Source of the DNA: Gelria sp. Kuro-4
Lineage (GTDB): Bacteria > Bacillota > DTU030 > DUMP01
Assembly: GCF_019668485.1 (NCBI RefSeq)
Contig: NZ_AP024619.1
Span: forward strand, 2,473,757 to 2,537,756
Length of the DNA: 64,000 nt
Reading direction: 5' to 3'
In this document: piece by piece, positions 63,600 to 64,000 of the stretch
Numbering within the stretch: the stretch's first letter is position 1
How the letters are laid out: each line of letters begins with the position of its first letter
Position numbers and translations under genes: made by a program
Notes under the pieces: model-generated
Database searches by the model: none
Told to the model about the DNA's origin: nothing
What the model saw: the letters and a program-made list of their open reading frames with translations, nothing else

Positions 63600-63835
63600 G
63601 CATGGGGCACCCCCTTAGGTTATATGCCTTTGAACCTCCCCGTATAAATATATTCGACGTCCCTCCCATTTTCCCTGGTGCCTAAGCCGGTTTTTCCAAC
63701 TGTAATCCAATTGTGATCTTCGCCGGGTGAATCTAACGCCTGCAGCTCCCAGGATACAGCCTTTTTCTCGCCGGCCAGAAGGAAAACGGCGCCCGCTCGC
63801 GAATCTTAACCCAGAAGAAGGAGGTGCTTCCGTCT

Positions 63836-64000
63836 TTGTCTGCAGAAATCCGGGAGCAGGTCCCGTTGAAGGATTATACTTCCTACAAGATCGGGGGCCC
63901 CGCCCGCTATTTTTGTGAACCGCACTCCATCGCCCAGCTCAAAGACGCCCTCTACTTCGCCGAAGAGCATACTCTTCCCGTTTACATCCTGGGCTGCGGC
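63836..64000 (+). CDS. murB: UDP-N-acetylenolpyruvoylglucosamine reductase (partial)
   Basis: The first 55 residues of MurB are present before the window ends. MurB reduces the enolpyruvyl group during UDP-MurNAc synthesis. The translation contains PLKDYTSYKIGGPARYF (FAD-binding region of MurB) and LPVYILGCG, the start of the GxGSN loop. The likely start is TTG at 63836 with AAGGAGG about ten bases upstream; an in-frame GTG at 63824 overlaps the ribosome binding site. It is divergent from the gerM-like gene. Confidence 0.92.
   Translation, partial: MSAEIREQVPLKDYTSYKIGGPARYFCEPHSIAQLKDALYFAEEHTLPVYILGCG

Noticed and set aside
63600-63700. Sporulation sigma-E promoter for the gerM-like gene
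   Set aside because: CATATAAC resembles a -10, but no -35 element fits at the correct spacing, so I did not list it.

Overview
The window looks like a chromosomal segment of an anaerobic, endospore-forming, fairly high-GC member of the Clostridia (Moorella/Desulfotomaculum-like; this placement is inference). The signs are four T-box leaders, GerA-type germination genes, a GerM-like protein, LonB, an oxygen-sensitive NrdDG ribonucleotide reductase, and gene order shared with the Bacillus subtilis gerM-rph / leu / tig-clpX-lonB-lonA / valS-folC region.

Layout. 1-2607 (+) holds the end of ribD followed by ribE, ribBA and ribH (riboflavin). 2635-8519 (+) is an aromatic amino acid operon (aroF-tyrA-aroC-aroB-aroA) behind a T-box leader with a probable tyrosine specifier. 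8516-24100 is an accessory catabolic island. Its first block (-) has a D-aminoacylase-like amidohydrolase, two nitrilase-superfamily amidases and an NCS2-like permease. That block is read from a very good sigma-54 promoter, and a divergent PAS-type sigma-54 activator lies beside it. Then come a decayed IS110-type transposase, an iron alcohol dehydrogenase and a TctCBA transporter (+). The island ends with an IclR-controlled sugar-acid-type block (-): an aldolase-like protein, a split UxaA-type dehydratase and a truncated KdgT remnant. 24122-27122 (-) is nrdDG with paired NrdR boxes over its promoter. 27293-28387 (+) encodes a secreted coiled-coil protein.

28386-32944 (-) is valS-folC behind a valine T-box. 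33008-38760 is a germination locus: gerAA and gerAC plus a small membrane protein (-), diverging from two tandem gerAB permease genes (+). 38743-46370 (-) is the protein quality-control cluster tig-clpP-clpX-lonB-lonA. 46854-52077 (-) is a leucine operon, leuA-leuC-leuDB, in which leuD and leuB form one continuous reading frame, preceded by two T-box leaders in series. 52530-53678 (+) is a class-V aminotransferase. 53923-54726 (-) is a six-tRNA cluster (Pro, Gly, Arg, His, Gln, Leu) with its own promoter and terminator. 54692-63599 (-) runs gerM-like, cell-wall amidase, a DUF2179-type membrane protein, a GntR regulator, a divergent glutamate-mutase-epsilon-like protein, a P-loop protein, rph, rdgB and a yfcE-type phosphoesterase. 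The window ends inside murB (+).

The least explained parts are the sigma-54 amidase circuit, the orphan GlmE-like / P-loop / GntR group between gerM and rph, the leuDB fusion, the doubled leucine T-boxes, and a tiny Lys/Pro-rich reading frame with its own ribosome binding site and terminator at 52242-52334. Functions are read from motifs by eye; no database search was run.
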